From Paracidovorax sp031843945 (GTDB lineage: Bacteria > Pseudomonadota > Gammaproteobacteria > Burkholderiales > Burkholderiaceae_C): a stretch of 64,000 bases of DNA. Made by a program: the position numbers and the translations under genes. Location of the stretch: the NCBI RefSeq assembly GCF_031843945.1, contig NZ_JAVTJJ010000011.1:61917-125916 (forward strand). The letters run 5' to 3'. Positions 15,545-24,133 of this stretch are shown here, one piece after another. The notes beneath the pieces are model-generated. The model searched no databases and was not told the origin of the DNA. It was given only the letters and a program-made list of their open reading frames with translations. The number at the start of each line of letters is the position of its first letter. Position 1 is the stretch's first letter.

Positions 15545-16597
15545 ATGACCCGCTTCATCGATATTCCCAGTCTGCTCGCCTTGCTGGAGGAGCGCGGCAT
15601 CGAGCGCTTTCTGTCCGAACTCGCCGACGAGCTGCATGCCGACTTCATCCGCTGGAACGACTTCGACAAGTCACCCCGCACCGCCGCGCACTCCCGCCTG
15701 GGCGTGATCGAGCTGATGCCCGTGTCCGACGCCGGCACCTACGCCTTCAAATACGTCAACGGCCACCCCGCCAACACTGCGCGCGGCCTGCCCACGGTGA
15801 TGGCTTTCGGCGTGCTGGCCGATGTGGCCACCGGCTACCCGGTGCTGCTGTCGGAGCTGACGCTGACCACCGCGCTGCGCACCGCTGCCACCTCGGCGCT
15901 GGCGGCCCGTGCGCTGGCACGGCCCGGCGCGGGCAGCATGGCGCTGATCGGCAACGGCTCGCAGAGCGAATTCCAGGCGCTGGCCTTTCACGCACTGCTG
16001 GGCGTGCAGGAGATTCGGGCATGGGACACCGACCCGGCCGCCACACAGAAGCTGGAGCGCAACCTGGCGCTGCAGCAGCCGGGCATCAAGGTGGTGCGCG
16101 CGGCGTCGGCGCGCGAGGCGGTGCGCGGGGCCGACATCGTCACCACCGTCACGGCGGACAAGACGCGGGCGGCCATCCTCACGGCGGACATGATTGAGCC
16201 GGGCATGCACATCAACGCGGTGGGCGGCGACTGCCCCGGCAAGACCGAGCTGCACCCCGACGTGCTGCGCGCCGCCAGCGTGTTCGTGGAGTTCGAGCCA
16301 CAAACGCGGGTGGAGGGCGACATTCAGCAGATGCCGGCCGACTTTGCGGTGCAGGCGCTGTGGCAGGTGCTGGCCGGCACCGTACCGGGCCGCCGCGATG
16401 CGCGCGAGGTGACGGTGTTCGACTCGGTCGGCTTCGCGCTGGAGGACTTTTCTGCGTTGCGCTACGTGCACCGGCTGGCCACCGAGCAGGGCGTGGGGCA
16501 GGACATCGCCTTGGTGCCCGAGCTGGACGACCCCAAGGACCTGTTTGGCCTGACGGCCGGTGCGCGCCGCCGCGCCGGCCTGCGGCGCGTGGCATAA
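15545..16597 (+). CDS. Ornithine cyclodeaminase
   Basis: Converts L-ornithine to L-proline and ammonia with bound NAD, in the cytosol. The 350-residue frame shows the mu-crystallin/OCD pattern: FDKSPRTAAHSRLGVIELMP, FKYVNGHPANTARGLPTVMA, LLSELTLTTALRTAATSALA, then the Rossmann motif MALIGNGSQSEFQALAFHAL near residues 136-155, and INAVGGDCPGKTEL. The YKYVNGHP and GGDxPGKTE motifs separate this long-form OCD from the shorter pyrroline-2-carboxylate reductase group represented by the pseudogene at 7484. GGGAGG lies just upstream of the ATG. It is divergent from Lrp and followed 30 bases later by an acetylpolyamine amidohydrolase gene. Confidence 0.92.
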   Translation: MTRFIDIPSLLALLEERGIERFLSELADELHADFIRWNDFDKSPRTAAHSRLGVIELMPVSDAGTYAFKYVNGHPANTARGLPTVMAFGVLADVATGYPVLLSELTLTTALRTAATSALAARALARPGAGSMALIGNGSQSEFQALAFHALLGVQEIRAWDTDPAATQKLERNLALQQPGIKVVRAASAREAVRGADIVTTVTADKTRAAILTADMIEPGMHINAVGGDCPGKTELHPDVLRAASVFVEFEPQTRVEGDIQQMPADFAVQALWQVLAGTVPGRRDAREVTVFDSVGFALEDFSALRYVHRLATEQGVGQDIALVPELDDPKDLFGLTAGARRRAGLRRVA

Positions 16598-16627
16598 ACG
16601 GGTACGTTCTTTTCTCTACCTTTTCGC

Positions 16628-17680
16628 ATGCTGATCCTGCAGAACCCTTTGCAATCGCGGCACGCCGGCCGCCAGGAAATGTTCCGTGGCCGGCTGGTCG
16701 ATTGCCACGAACACCCCGGTCGCTTCGACCATGTGATGAACGAGCTGGCGCGGCGCCCGCAAGGCCCGTTGCGCACGCCCGGCGCGGCCGACCTGGCGCT
16801 GGTGCGGCGCGTGCATGCGCCCGAGTACGTCGACTTTTTGCAGGGCGCCTGGGCGGAATGGGTGGCGCTGGATGCGGCCAACGCGGCGGTCGACATCCTG
16901 CCTTCGATCTGGCCGGCACACGGCCTGCGGCGCGACGCGCGGCCCACGAACTTCGCCGCGCAGGTCGGGCGCTTCACTTTCGACAGCGGCTCGCCGCTGA
17001 CCGCCGGTACCTGGGAGGCGGCCGAAGCCGGCGCGGCCTGCGCCATCGATGCGGCGCGCGCCGTGGCGCAGGCCGGGGGGCCGCGCGCCGCTTTTGCGCT
17101 CACCCGCCCGCCGGGCCACCACGCGGGCACGGACTTCTATGGGGGCTATTGCTTCATCAACAACGCCGCGCTGGCCGCGCAGGCGCTGCGTGAGGCTGGC
17201 CTGGAGCGCGTGGCGGTGCTGGACGTGGACTACCACCATGGCAACGGCACGCAGCAGATCTTCTACGCGCGCAGCGACGTGCTCACCGTGTCCATCCACG
17301 GCGACCCGATGACCGAGTACCCGTTCTATCTGGGCTACGCCGAAGAGACCGGCGAGGGCGCTGGCGCGGGCTGGAACCTCAACCTGCCGCTGCCCGCCGG
17401 CACGGGCACCGAGGCCTGGTTCAGTGCGCTGCAGGCTGGCCTGGCGCGCGTGGCGCAGTCCGGAGCGCAGGCGCTGGTGGTGGCGCTGGGCGTGGACACG
17501 TTCGAGGGCGACCCAATCTCCCGCTTCACGCTGCAAAGCCCCGACTACCTGCGCATCGGCCAGCTGATCGAAGCGGCGGGCCTGCCGACGGTTTTGGTGA
17601 TGGAAGGCGGCTATGCGGTCGCAGAAATTGGCGTGAACGTGGTCAATGTGCTGGAAGGGTTCGGGCGGGCTGCCGGTTAG
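16628..17680 (+). CDS. Histone deacetylase-family acetylpolyamine amidohydrolase
   Basis: A 350-residue class II deacetylase-fold enzyme that removes acetyl groups from acetylated polyamines or similar amines. Active-site motifs are present: LTRPPGHHAGTDFYGGYCFINNAALAA near residues 157-183, with the His-His catalytic pair, VLDVDYHHGNGTQQIFY near residues 197-213, with the zinc-binding Asp and His, ALGVDTFEGDPI for the second Asp, and VLVMEGGYA near the end. The insertion pattern (YLGYAEETGEGAGAGWNLN) matches AphA-type proteins. It lies directly downstream of ornithine cyclodeaminase, in line with putrescine/ornithine turnover. The natural substrate is not proved. Confidence 0.88.
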   Translation: MLILQNPLQSRHAGRQEMFRGRLVDCHEHPGRFDHVMNELARRPQGPLRTPGAADLALVRRVHAPEYVDFLQGAWAEWVALDAANAAVDILPSIWPAHGLRRDARPTNFAAQVGRFTFDSGSPLTAGTWEAAEAGAACAIDAARAVAQAGGPRAAFALTRPPGHHAGTDFYGGYCFINNAALAAQALREAGLERVAVLDVDYHHGNGTQQIFYARSDVLTVSIHGDPMTEYPFYLGYAEETGEGAGAGWNLNLPLPAGTGTEAWFSALQAGLARVAQSGAQALVVALGVDTFEGDPISRFTLQSPDYLRIGQLIEAAGLPTVLVMEGGYAVAEIGVNVVNVLEGFGRAAG

Positions 17681-17739
17681 CCGGTGCCGGGCGACAATCC
17701 GGCATTCACCGATCTTGTACAGACCACCGAGCAGCACCC

Positions 17740-18570
17740 ATGTCCCATCCTTCCCGCTTTTGGGCCGACCTGAGCACGCGCGACTTCAGCGAGGCCGCCC
17801 GCAGTGGGCTGGCCGCGCGCACGGTCGCCGTGCTCCCCGTGGCCGCGGTGGAGCAGCACGGCCCGCACCTGCCGCTGTCGGTCGATGCCAGCTTGCTGCA
17901 GGGCGTGATCGACGCGGCGCTGCCGCTGCTGCCGGCGGAGCTGCCGGCGCTTTTCCTGCCGCCGCAGAACGTGGGCTTTTCCACCGAACACACAGCCTAC
18001 CCTGGCACGCTGACGCTGCGGCCCGCCACGCTGATCGCTCTGTGGACCGAGCTTGGCGAATGCGTGGCCCGCGCCGGTGTGAAGAAGCTGCTGCTGCTCA
18101 ACGGCCACGGCGGCCAGGTCAGCGTGATGGACGTCGTGGCGCGCGAACTGCGCCAGCAGTGCGGCCTGCTGGTCTACAGCGCCAGCTGGTTCAGCCTGCC
18201 GCTGCCCGAGGCGGTCAGCGGCTTGTTCAGCGCAGAGGAGCACCGTTTCGGCATCCACGGCGGAGAGGTTGAAACATCGATGATGCTGCACCTGGCGCCG
18301 CACGCCGTGCGCATGCAGCATGCCCAGCGGTGGCGCTCCACCTCGCAAGACCGGGCGGAGCGCTTTCCCATTCTGGGCAATGGCCGCTCGGCCAAGCTGG
18401 GCTGGGCCATGCAGGACTACCACGCAGCCGGCGCGGTGGGCAACGCAGCGGCCGCCACGGCGGACAAGGGCCGCGCCGTGGTCGAGGCGGCCGCGTCTGC
18501 GCTCAGCCAGCTGCTGCAAGAGATCGACGCGCTGCCGCTGGACACGCTGGCACAGCCGCCCGGCCGCTGA
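17740..18570 (+). CDS. Creatininase-family amidohydrolase
   Basis: A 276-residue protein of the creatininase/formamide hydrolase family. Metal-binding motifs visible are VAAVEQHGPHLPLSVDASLL near residues 33-52, KKLLLLNGHGGQVSVMD near residues 115-131, and FGIHGGEVETSMML near residues 169-182. These supply the Glu, His and Asp ligands of the binuclear metal site. Family members hydrolyse cyclic amides such as creatinine, or act in riboflavin and mycofactocin pathways; the substrate here is unknown. It follows the amidohydrolase gene by 59 bases on the same strand, so a nitrogen-catabolic unit with ornithine cyclodeaminase is plausible. Confidence 0.85.
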   Translation: MSHPSRFWADLSTRDFSEAARSGLAARTVAVLPVAAVEQHGPHLPLSVDASLLQGVIDAALPLLPAELPALFLPPQNVGFSTEHTAYPGTLTLRPATLIALWTELGECVARAGVKKLLLLNGHGGQVSVMDVVARELRQQCGLLVYSASWFSLPLPEAVSGLFSAEEHRFGIHGGEVETSMMLHLAPHAVRMQHAQRWRSTSQDRAERFPILGNGRSAKLGWAMQDYHAAGAVGNAAAATADKGRAVVEAAASALSQLLQEIDALPLDTLAQPPGR

Positions 18571-18602
18571 TCGACGCCGGGCTGGGTCGGCCTGCGTTAG
18601 CA

Positions 18603-18618
18603 TTGACGTTAACGTCAA
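18603..18618. promoter_or_regulatory. LiuR-type operator upstream of liuR
   Basis: TTGACGTTAACGTCAA is a perfect 16-bp palindrome, 46 bases before the liuR start codon. It shares the TGACGTT/AACGTCA arms with the palindrome in front of ivd. MerR-family LiuR proteins bind palindromes of this sort to control branched-chain amino acid catabolism, so autoregulation is the likely role. Confidence 0.8.
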
Positions 18619-18663
18619 CGTAAGCCGGCGTGCGGGCAGAAACCCGGCCGGCGCACCCAGCCC

Positions 18664-19074
18664 ATGTCAACGACCTACACCATCAGCGACCTTGCCAAGG
18701 AATTCGACCTGACCACCCGGGCCATGCGCTTCTATGAAGACATGGGCCTGCTGCAGCCGGAGCGCACCGGCCCGGGCGGGCGCAACCGTGAATACAGCGC
18801 GCGGGACCGCACCCGGCTGCGGCTGACGCTGCGCGCCAAACGGTTGGGGCTGTCGCTGACCGAGGCCAAGGAGATCATCGACCTGTACGACAGCCCGCGC
18901 GACACGGGCGTGCAGCTGCGCCGGTTTCTGGACGTGCTGGGCCAGCACCGCAAGCAGCTGGAAGAACAGATGGCCGACCTACAGGCCAACCTGGACGAAG
19001 TGCGCGAACACGAAAAGGAAGCACGCGCGCTGCTGGCCAAGACCGACAAACAGCAGAAGAAGCAAAATGCTTGA
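18664..19074 (+). CDS. liuR: MerR-family regulator of leucine/isovalerate catabolism
   Basis: A 136-residue MerR protein. The HTH is YTISDLAKEFDLTTRAMRFY, followed by EDMGLLQPERTGPGGRNREY, then RDRTRLRLTLRAKRLGLSLTEAKEIIDLY. The C-terminal half is a long coiled coil (residues about 85-130, rich in Leu, Glu and Gln) for dimerisation, and there are no metal-binding cysteines. This pattern, its place immediately upstream of isovaleryl-CoA dehydrogenase, and two perfect TGACGT..ACGTCA palindromes at 18603 and 19079 identify it as LiuR. In other proteobacteria LiuR represses the leucine-degradation genes until an acyl-CoA intermediate accumulates. Confidence 0.9.
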   Translation: MSTTYTISDLAKEFDLTTRAMRFYEDMGLLQPERTGPGGRNREYSARDRTRLRLTLRAKRLGLSLTEAKEIIDLYDSPRDTGVQLRRFLDVLGQHRKQLEEQMADLQANLDEVREHEKEARALLAKTDKQQKKQNA

Positions 19075-19078
19075 TAAT

Positions 19079-19098
19079 TGACGTTTACGTAAACGTCA
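19079..19098. promoter_or_regulatory. LiuR operator upstream of ivd
   Basis: TGACGTTTACGTAAACGTCA is a perfect 20-bp palindrome between the liuR stop (19074) and the ivd start (19138). Spacing suggests it overlaps a promoter for ivd, which would give ivd its own LiuR-regulated transcript in addition to read-through from liuR. Confidence 0.85.
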
Positions 19099-19137
19099 CT
19101 TCAGAACCACTTTAAAACAGTCCTCAGGAGACACACC

Positions 19138-20325
19138 ATGAGCGCCACTTCCCTTCCCGGCCTGAACTTCCAGTTGGGCGAAGACATCGACGCACTGCGC
19201 GACGCCGTCCACGACTTCGCCCAGGCCGAAATTGCGCCGCGCGCCGGCGAGATCGACCGCAGCGATCAGTTCCCCATGGACCTGTGGCGCAAGATGGGCG
19301 AGCTGGGCGTGCTCGGCATCACCGTGCCGGAGTCCTACGGCGGTGCCGCCATGGGCTACCTGGCGCACATGGTGGCCATGGAAGAGATCTCGCGCGCCAG
19401 CGCATCGGTGGGCCTGTCGTACGGTGCGCACAGCAACCTGTGCGTAAACCAGATCAACCGCAACGGCAGCGATGAGCAAAAGCAGAAGTACCTGCCCAAG
19501 CTGATCAGCGGCGAGCATGTGGGTGCATTGGCCATGAGCGAGCCGGGTGCCGGCTCCGACGTCATCAGCATGAAGCTCAAGGCCGAGGACAAGGGCGGCT
19601 ACTACGTGCTCAACGGCACCAAGATGTGGATCACCAACGGCCCCGACGCCGACACGCTGGTGGTCTACGCCAAGACCGAGCCGGAACTGGGCGCGCGCGG
19701 CGTCACCGCTTTCCTGATCGAAAAAGGCATGAAAGGCTTTTCCGTCGCACAAAAGCTCGACAAGCTGGGCATGCGCGGCAGCCACACGGGCGAGTTGGTG
19801 TTCCAGGACGTGGAAGTGCCCGCTGCCAACGTGCTGGGCACCGTGAACGGCGGCGCCAAGGTGCTGATGAGCGGGCTGGACTATGAACGCGCCGTGCTCA
19901 CTGGTGGGCCGCTCGGCATCATGCAGTCGGTGATGGACAGCGTGGTGCCCTACATCCACGACCGCAAGCAGTTCGGCCAGAGCATCGGTGAATTCCAGCT
20001 CATCCAGGGCAAGGTGGCCGACATGTACACCGTGCTGCAGGCCGGCCGCTCGTTTGCCTATACCGTGGCCAAGAACCTCGACCTGCTGGGCGAAGGGCAT
20101 GTGCGGCAGGTGCGCAAGGACTGCGCATCGGTCATTTTGTGGTGCGCCGAGAAGGCCACCTGGATGGCCGGCGAAGGCCTGCAGATCCATGGGGGTAACG
20201 GCTACATCAACGAATTTCCCCTGGGAAGGCTGTGGCGCGATGCAAAACTCTATGAGATCGGCGCGGGGACCAGCGAAATTCGCCGTATGCTGATCGGCCG
20301 CGAATTGTTCGCGGAAACATGCTGA
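19138..20325 (+). CDS. ivd: Isovaleryl-CoA dehydrogenase
   Basis: An FAD-dependent acyl-CoA dehydrogenase (395 residues) that oxidises isovaleryl-CoA to 3-methylcrotonoyl-CoA, the first acyl-CoA step of leucine breakdown. In ordinary short/medium-chain enzymes the catalytic Glu lies in a YEGT motif near the C-terminus; here that place reads IGAGTSEIRRMLIGREL. A Glu is found instead in GLDYERAVLTGGPLGIMQSV near residues 244-263, exactly the relocation known for IVD. AMSEPGAGSDVISMKLKAE and GYYVLNGTKMWITNGPDAD are the FAD-binding blocks. The LiuR palindrome is 40 bases upstream, and carbonic anhydrase and aceK follow on the same strand. Confidence 0.95.
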   Translation: MSATSLPGLNFQLGEDIDALRDAVHDFAQAEIAPRAGEIDRSDQFPMDLWRKMGELGVLGITVPESYGGAAMGYLAHMVAMEEISRASASVGLSYGAHSNLCVNQINRNGSDEQKQKYLPKLISGEHVGALAMSEPGAGSDVISMKLKAEDKGGYYVLNGTKMWITNGPDADTLVVYAKTEPELGARGVTAFLIEKGMKGFSVAQKLDKLGMRGSHTGELVFQDVEVPAANVLGTVNGGAKVLMSGLDYERAVLTGGPLGIMQSVMDSVVPYIHDRKQFGQSIGEFQLIQGKVADMYTVLQAGRSFAYTVAKNLDLLGEGHVRQVRKDCASVILWCAEKATWMAGEGLQIHGGNGYINEFPLGRLWRDAKLYEIGAGTSEIRRMLIGRELFAETC

Positions 20326-20354
20326 TTTGTTGAACAATTTCCCCAAGGGCTGAC

Positions 20355-21017
20355 ATGAACGTTCCTGACATCGAACAACTTTTTGTGCACAACCGCGAAT
20401 GGGCGGCGCAGATGGAGCGGGAACGTCCTGGGTTCTTCACCGGCCTCATGGCGCAGCAAAAGCCCAAGTACATGTGGGTCGGCTGCTCCGACAGCCGGGT
20501 GCCGGCCAACCAGATCACGGGGCTGGAGCCGGGTGAGGTGTTCGTCCACCGCAACGTCGCCAATGTGGTGGTGCCCACCGACCTGAACTGCCTCTCGACC
20601 ATCCAGTACGCGGTGGATCAGCTGCGCGTGGAGCACCTGATGGTCGTCGGCCATTACGGCTGCGGCGGCGTGCTGGCGGCGTTGAACGACGTGCGCGTGG
20701 GCCTGGCCGACAACTGGATCCGGCATGTGAAGGATGTGCGTGACCGCCACCGCGACCTGCTGGCTGGCATTGCAACCGAATGGCGCCACGATGCGCTGTG
20801 CGAGCTCAACGCCATTGAGCAGGTCATGAACGTCGCCCAGACCACCGTCATGCAGGACGCCTGGGGCAGCGGCCAGAAAGTCGCGCTGCACGGCTGGTGC
20901 TACGGCCTCAAAGACGGGCTTATCAACGACTTGCGCATGAATGTGGACGGCAACGAGGGGCTGGAGGTCCAGTACCGGGCCGCCATAGAGGCCGTTGCGA
21001 AGGCGCCGCGCGGCTGA
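20355..21017 (+). CDS. can: Beta-class carbonic anhydrase
   Basis: A 220-residue cytosolic zinc enzyme that interconverts CO2 and bicarbonate. The ligand motifs CSDSRVPANQI near residues 42-52 and HYGCGGVLAAL near residues 98-108 provide the Cys-Asp-Arg and His-x-x-Cys zinc set of beta carbonic anhydrases, and the dimer motif VFVHRNVANVVVPTDLNCLS lies between them. It begins 29 bases after ivd. Bicarbonate is the co-substrate of methylcrotonoyl-CoA carboxylase further along in the pathway, so linkage to ivd makes biochemical sense, although that link is inference. Confidence 0.95.
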   Translation: MNVPDIEQLFVHNREWAAQMERERPGFFTGLMAQQKPKYMWVGCSDSRVPANQITGLEPGEVFVHRNVANVVVPTDLNCLSTIQYAVDQLRVEHLMVVGHYGCGGVLAALNDVRVGLADNWIRHVKDVRDRHRDLLAGIATEWRHDALCELNAIEQVMNVAQTTVMQDAWGSGQKVALHGWCYGLKDGLINDLRMNVDGNEGLEVQYRAAIEAVAKAPRG

Positions 21018-21046
21018 TCGCCTTGTTGGCCGTTCGGTAGAGGCAC

Positions 21047-22894
21047 ATGTTTCCCCAACGCCTGGATTCGCCACATGCCTGGGGCATTGCCCAGGCCATG
21101 ATGGACGGGTTCGACCGCCATTACCGGCTGTTCCGCGCCGAATCAGCGCGGGCGCAGGCGCGGTTCGAGGCGCAGGACTGGCACGGCCAGCAGCGCGCGC
21201 AGCGCGGGCGCATCGAGTTCTACGACCTGCGCGTGATGGAGTGCGTGCGCCAGCTCGACGAAGAGTTCGACGCCGGCCGCCAGCCCATGGAGGTGTGGCA
21301 GCAGGCCAAGCTGCACTACATCGGCCTGCTGGTGGGGCACTTCCAGCCCGAGCTGGCCGAGACTTTCTTCAATTCGGTTACCACCAAGATCCTGCACCGC
21401 ACGCATTTTCAGAACGACTTCATCTTCGTGCGGCCGGCAGTCAGCACCGAATACATCGAAAACGATGACCCCGGCGCGCGCCCCACCTACCGCGCCTATT
21501 ACCCGGCGGGCGATGGCCTGCAGGCCACGCTGCTGCGCGTTGTGCAGGACTTCGGCCTGCAGTGCGAATTTGAAGACCTGCCGCGCGATGCCGCCCGCGT
21601 GGTGGCCGCCATGGAGCCGCGCATCGCGCACATGAAGCTGCGCGCCAACTTCCAGATCCAAGTGCTGTCGGGCCTTTTCTACCGCAACAAGGGCGCTTAT
21701 CTGGTGGGCAAGCTGATCAACGGGTTTGCCGAAATTCCGCTGGCTCTGCCCCTGCTGCACGGCACTGGCGGGCGGTTGGTGATCGACGCGGCGCTGTTCG
21801 GTGAAGACGACCTGTTGGCGCTCTTCAGCTTTGCGCGCGCCTACTTCATGGTGGACATGGAGATTCCCAGTGCCTACGTGCGCTTTCTGCGCAGCCTGAT
21901 GCCGCGCAAGCCGCGGGCGGAGCTGTACAACGCGCTGGGCTTGGCCAAGCAGGGCAAGACGCTGTTCTACCGCGACTTTCTGCACCACCTGAAGTATTCC
22001 AGCGACGCCTTTCGCATCGCGCCCGGCATCAAGGGCATGGTGATGCTGGTGTTCGACCTGCCGAGCTTTCCTTACGTCTTCAAAGTCATCAAGGATTTCT
22101 ATCCGGCGCCGAAGGACACCACGCGCGAACAGGTCAAGGGCAAGTACCAGCTGGTCAAGCAGCACGACCGCGTGGGCCGCATGGCCGACACGCTGGAATA
22201 CAGCGAGGTGGCGTTTCCGCGCGAACGCTTCAGCGACGAGTTGATCGCCGAGATCGAGCGCTTCGCACCCAGCCAGCTGGAGATCAGCGACCGCGACGGC
22301 GATGGCCGCACCGAAGTCATCATCAAGCACCTGTACATCGAGCGGCGCATGATTCCGCTCAACCTCTACCTGCAGGAAGCCTTCGACGCCGGCCCGCACG
22401 ACGCGCCTGCTGCGCGGCAGATCGAGCGTTGCGTGATCGAGTACGGCAACGCCATCAAGGACCTGGTCGCGGCCAATATCTTTCCTGGCGACATGCTCTG
22501 GAAGAACTTCGGCATCACCCGCCACGGCAAGGTCGTGTTCTACGACTACGACGAGATCGAGTACCTGACCGACTGCCACTTCCGCCGCGTGCCCGCGCCG
22601 CGCAACGAAGAAGAAGAGATGAGCGGCGAGGTCTGGTGGCCGGTGGGCCCGCGCGACGTGTTCCCCGAAACCTTCGCTCCCTTCCTGCTGGGCAACGACG
22701 CCGTGCGCGCCGTTTTCATGCGCCACCACGCCGACCTGCTCGATGCCGGCTTCTGGCAGGCCCACCAGGAGCGCATTCGCGCCGGGCAGGTGTACGACGT
22801 GTTTCCCTATGACGTGGAGCGCCGCTTTCAGCAGCCCACCCGCGCGACATCTTCCCCTCAACCCATTCATCACACTGCAGGAGACACCGCATGA
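21047..22894 (+). CDS. aceK: Isocitrate dehydrogenase kinase/phosphatase
   Basis: A 615-residue bifunctional enzyme that phosphorylates and dephosphorylates isocitrate dehydrogenase, diverting isocitrate into the glyoxylate bypass during growth on acetate, fatty acids or ketogenic amino acids. Diagnostic regions include FDRHYRLFRAESARAQARFE near the N-terminus, the kinase-type nucleotide loop APGIKGMVMLVFDLPSFPYVFKVIKD near residues 325-350, NIFPGDMLWKNFGITRHGKVVFYDYDEI near residues 480-507, which contains the catalytic Asp/Asn and DYDE metal motif, and the C-terminal VYDVFPYDVERRF. The stop overlaps the start of the thiolase gene (ATGA). Its place between ivd and thiolase fits acetyl-CoA-yielding catabolism. 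Confidence 0.96.
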   Translation: MFPQRLDSPHAWGIAQAMMDGFDRHYRLFRAESARAQARFEAQDWHGQQRAQRGRIEFYDLRVMECVRQLDEEFDAGRQPMEVWQQAKLHYIGLLVGHFQPELAETFFNSVTTKILHRTHFQNDFIFVRPAVSTEYIENDDPGARPTYRAYYPAGDGLQATLLRVVQDFGLQCEFEDLPRDAARVVAAMEPRIAHMKLRANFQIQVLSGLFYRNKGAYLVGKLINGFAEIPLALPLLHGTGGRLVIDAALFGEDDLLALFSFARAYFMVDMEIPSAYVRFLRSLMPRKPRAELYNALGLAKQGKTLFYRDFLHHLKYSSDAFRIAPGIKGMVMLVFDLPSFPYVFKVIKDFYPAPKDTTREQVKGKYQLVKQHDRVGRMADTLEYSEVAFPRERFSDELIAEIERFAPSQLEISDRDGDGRTEVIIKHLYIERRMIPLNLYLQEAFDAGPHDAPAARQIERCVIEYGNAIKDLVAANIFPGDMLWKNFGITRHGKVVFYDYDEIEYLTDCHFRRVPAPRNEEEEMSGEVWWPVGPRDVFPETFAPFLLGNDAVRAVFMRHHADLLDAGFWQAHQERIRAGQVYDVFPYDVERRFQQPTRATSSPQPIHHTAGDTA

Positions 22895-24105
22895 CGACCG
22901 CATCCGCACAGACAAGCCACCTCAGCGACGACCCCATCGTCATCGTCGGCGCCGCGCGCACGCCCATGGGCGCCTTTCAGGGCGACTTCGCCAGCCTGGC
23001 CGCGCACGACCTGGGGGGCGCGGCCATCCGCGCGGCGGTGGAGCGCGCCGGCGTTGCGCCCGAAGCGGTAGGCGAGGTGTTGTTCGGCAATTGCCTGCTG
23101 GCAGGCCAGGGCCAGGCGCCCGCGCGGCAGGCCGGCTTCAAAGGCGGGCTGCCGCAGAGCGCTGGCGCCGTCACGCTCAGCAAGATGTGCGGCTCGGGCA
23201 TGAAGGCCGCCATGCTGGCGCACGACCTGCTGCTGGCCGGCACGCATGAGGTGATCGTGGCCGGCGGCATGGAGAGCATGACCAACGCGCCCTACCTGCT
23301 GCAAAAAGGCCGCGGCGGCTACCGCATGGGCCATGACCGCATCTTCGACCACATGATGCTCGACGGCCTGGAAGACGCCTACGAGCCCGGCCGCAGCATG
23401 GGCACCTTCGGTGAAGACTGCGCCGCCAAATACCAGTTCACGCGCGAGGCGCAGGACGCCTTCGCCATCGCCAGCGTGCAGCGCGCGCAGGCCGCCACCG
23501 CATCGGGCGCCTTCGCAGCCGAAATCACGCCCGTCACCGTGAAGACGCGTTCCGGCGAGACGGTGGTGACCACCGATGAAGGCCCGGCCAAGGCCCGGCT
23601 GGACAAGATCGCGCAGCTCAAGCCCGCGTTCAAGAAGGACGGCACCATCACCGCCGCCTCCAGCTCCAGCATCAATGACGGCGCCGCAGCGCTGGTGATG
23701 ATGCGCGCCTCCACCGCGGCCCGCCTGGGCTGCCAGCCGCTGGCGCGCATCGTGAGCCACGCCACCCATGCGCAGGCGCCTGAATGGTTCTCCACCGCGC
23801 CCGTCGGTGCCACGCAGAAGGCGCTGGACAAGGCCGGCTGGAGCGTGTCCGACGTGCAGCTGTGGGAAATCAACGAGGCCTTCGCCGTCGTGCCCATGGC
23901 GCTGATGAAGGAGCTGAACATTTCGCACGACATCGTCAACGTGAACGGCGGCGCCTGCGCCCTGGGCCACCCCATCGGCGCGAGCGGCGCGCGCATTCTG
24001 GTCACGCTGATCCATGCGCTGAAGGCGCGCGGGCTGCAGCGCGGCCTGGCCACGCTGTGCATCGGCGGCGGCGAGGGCACGGCGGTGGCGCTGGAACTGG
24101 TCTGA
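22891..24105 (+). CDS. Acetyl-CoA acetyltransferase (thiolase)
   Basis: A 404-residue thiolase that condenses or cleaves acetoacetyl-CoA. The N-terminal active-site Cys is in GAVTLSKMCGSGMKAAML near residues 90-107, INEAFAVVPMAL gives the NEAF motif near residues 329-340, and GGACALGHPIGASGARI near residues 354-370 carries the second catalytic Cys region and GHP His. Residues 1-12 are a short extension before PIVIVGAARTPMGAF. The ATG at 22891 overlaps the aceK stop by four bases, so expression is coupled. In this setting it probably uses the acetoacetyl-CoA derived from leucine and fatty acids; a role in PHB synthesis is an alternative, but no phaB or phaC is adjacent. Confidence 0.93.
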   Translation: MTTASAQTSHLSDDPIVIVGAARTPMGAFQGDFASLAAHDLGGAAIRAAVERAGVAPEAVGEVLFGNCLLAGQGQAPARQAGFKGGLPQSAGAVTLSKMCGSGMKAAMLAHDLLLAGTHEVIVAGGMESMTNAPYLLQKGRGGYRMGHDRIFDHMMLDGLEDAYEPGRSMGTFGEDCAAKYQFTREAQDAFAIASVQRAQAATASGAFAAEITPVTVKTRSGETVVTTDEGPAKARLDKIAQLKPAFKKDGTITAASSSSINDGAAALVMMRASTAARLGCQPLARIVSHATHAQAPEWFSTAPVGATQKALDKAGWSVSDVQLWEINEAFAVVPMALMKELNISHDIVNVNGGACALGHPIGASGARILVTLIHALKARGLQRGLATLCIGGGEGTAVALELV

Positions 24106-24133
24106 CACATCCATTAAAGAAAGGGCGCGCGCC

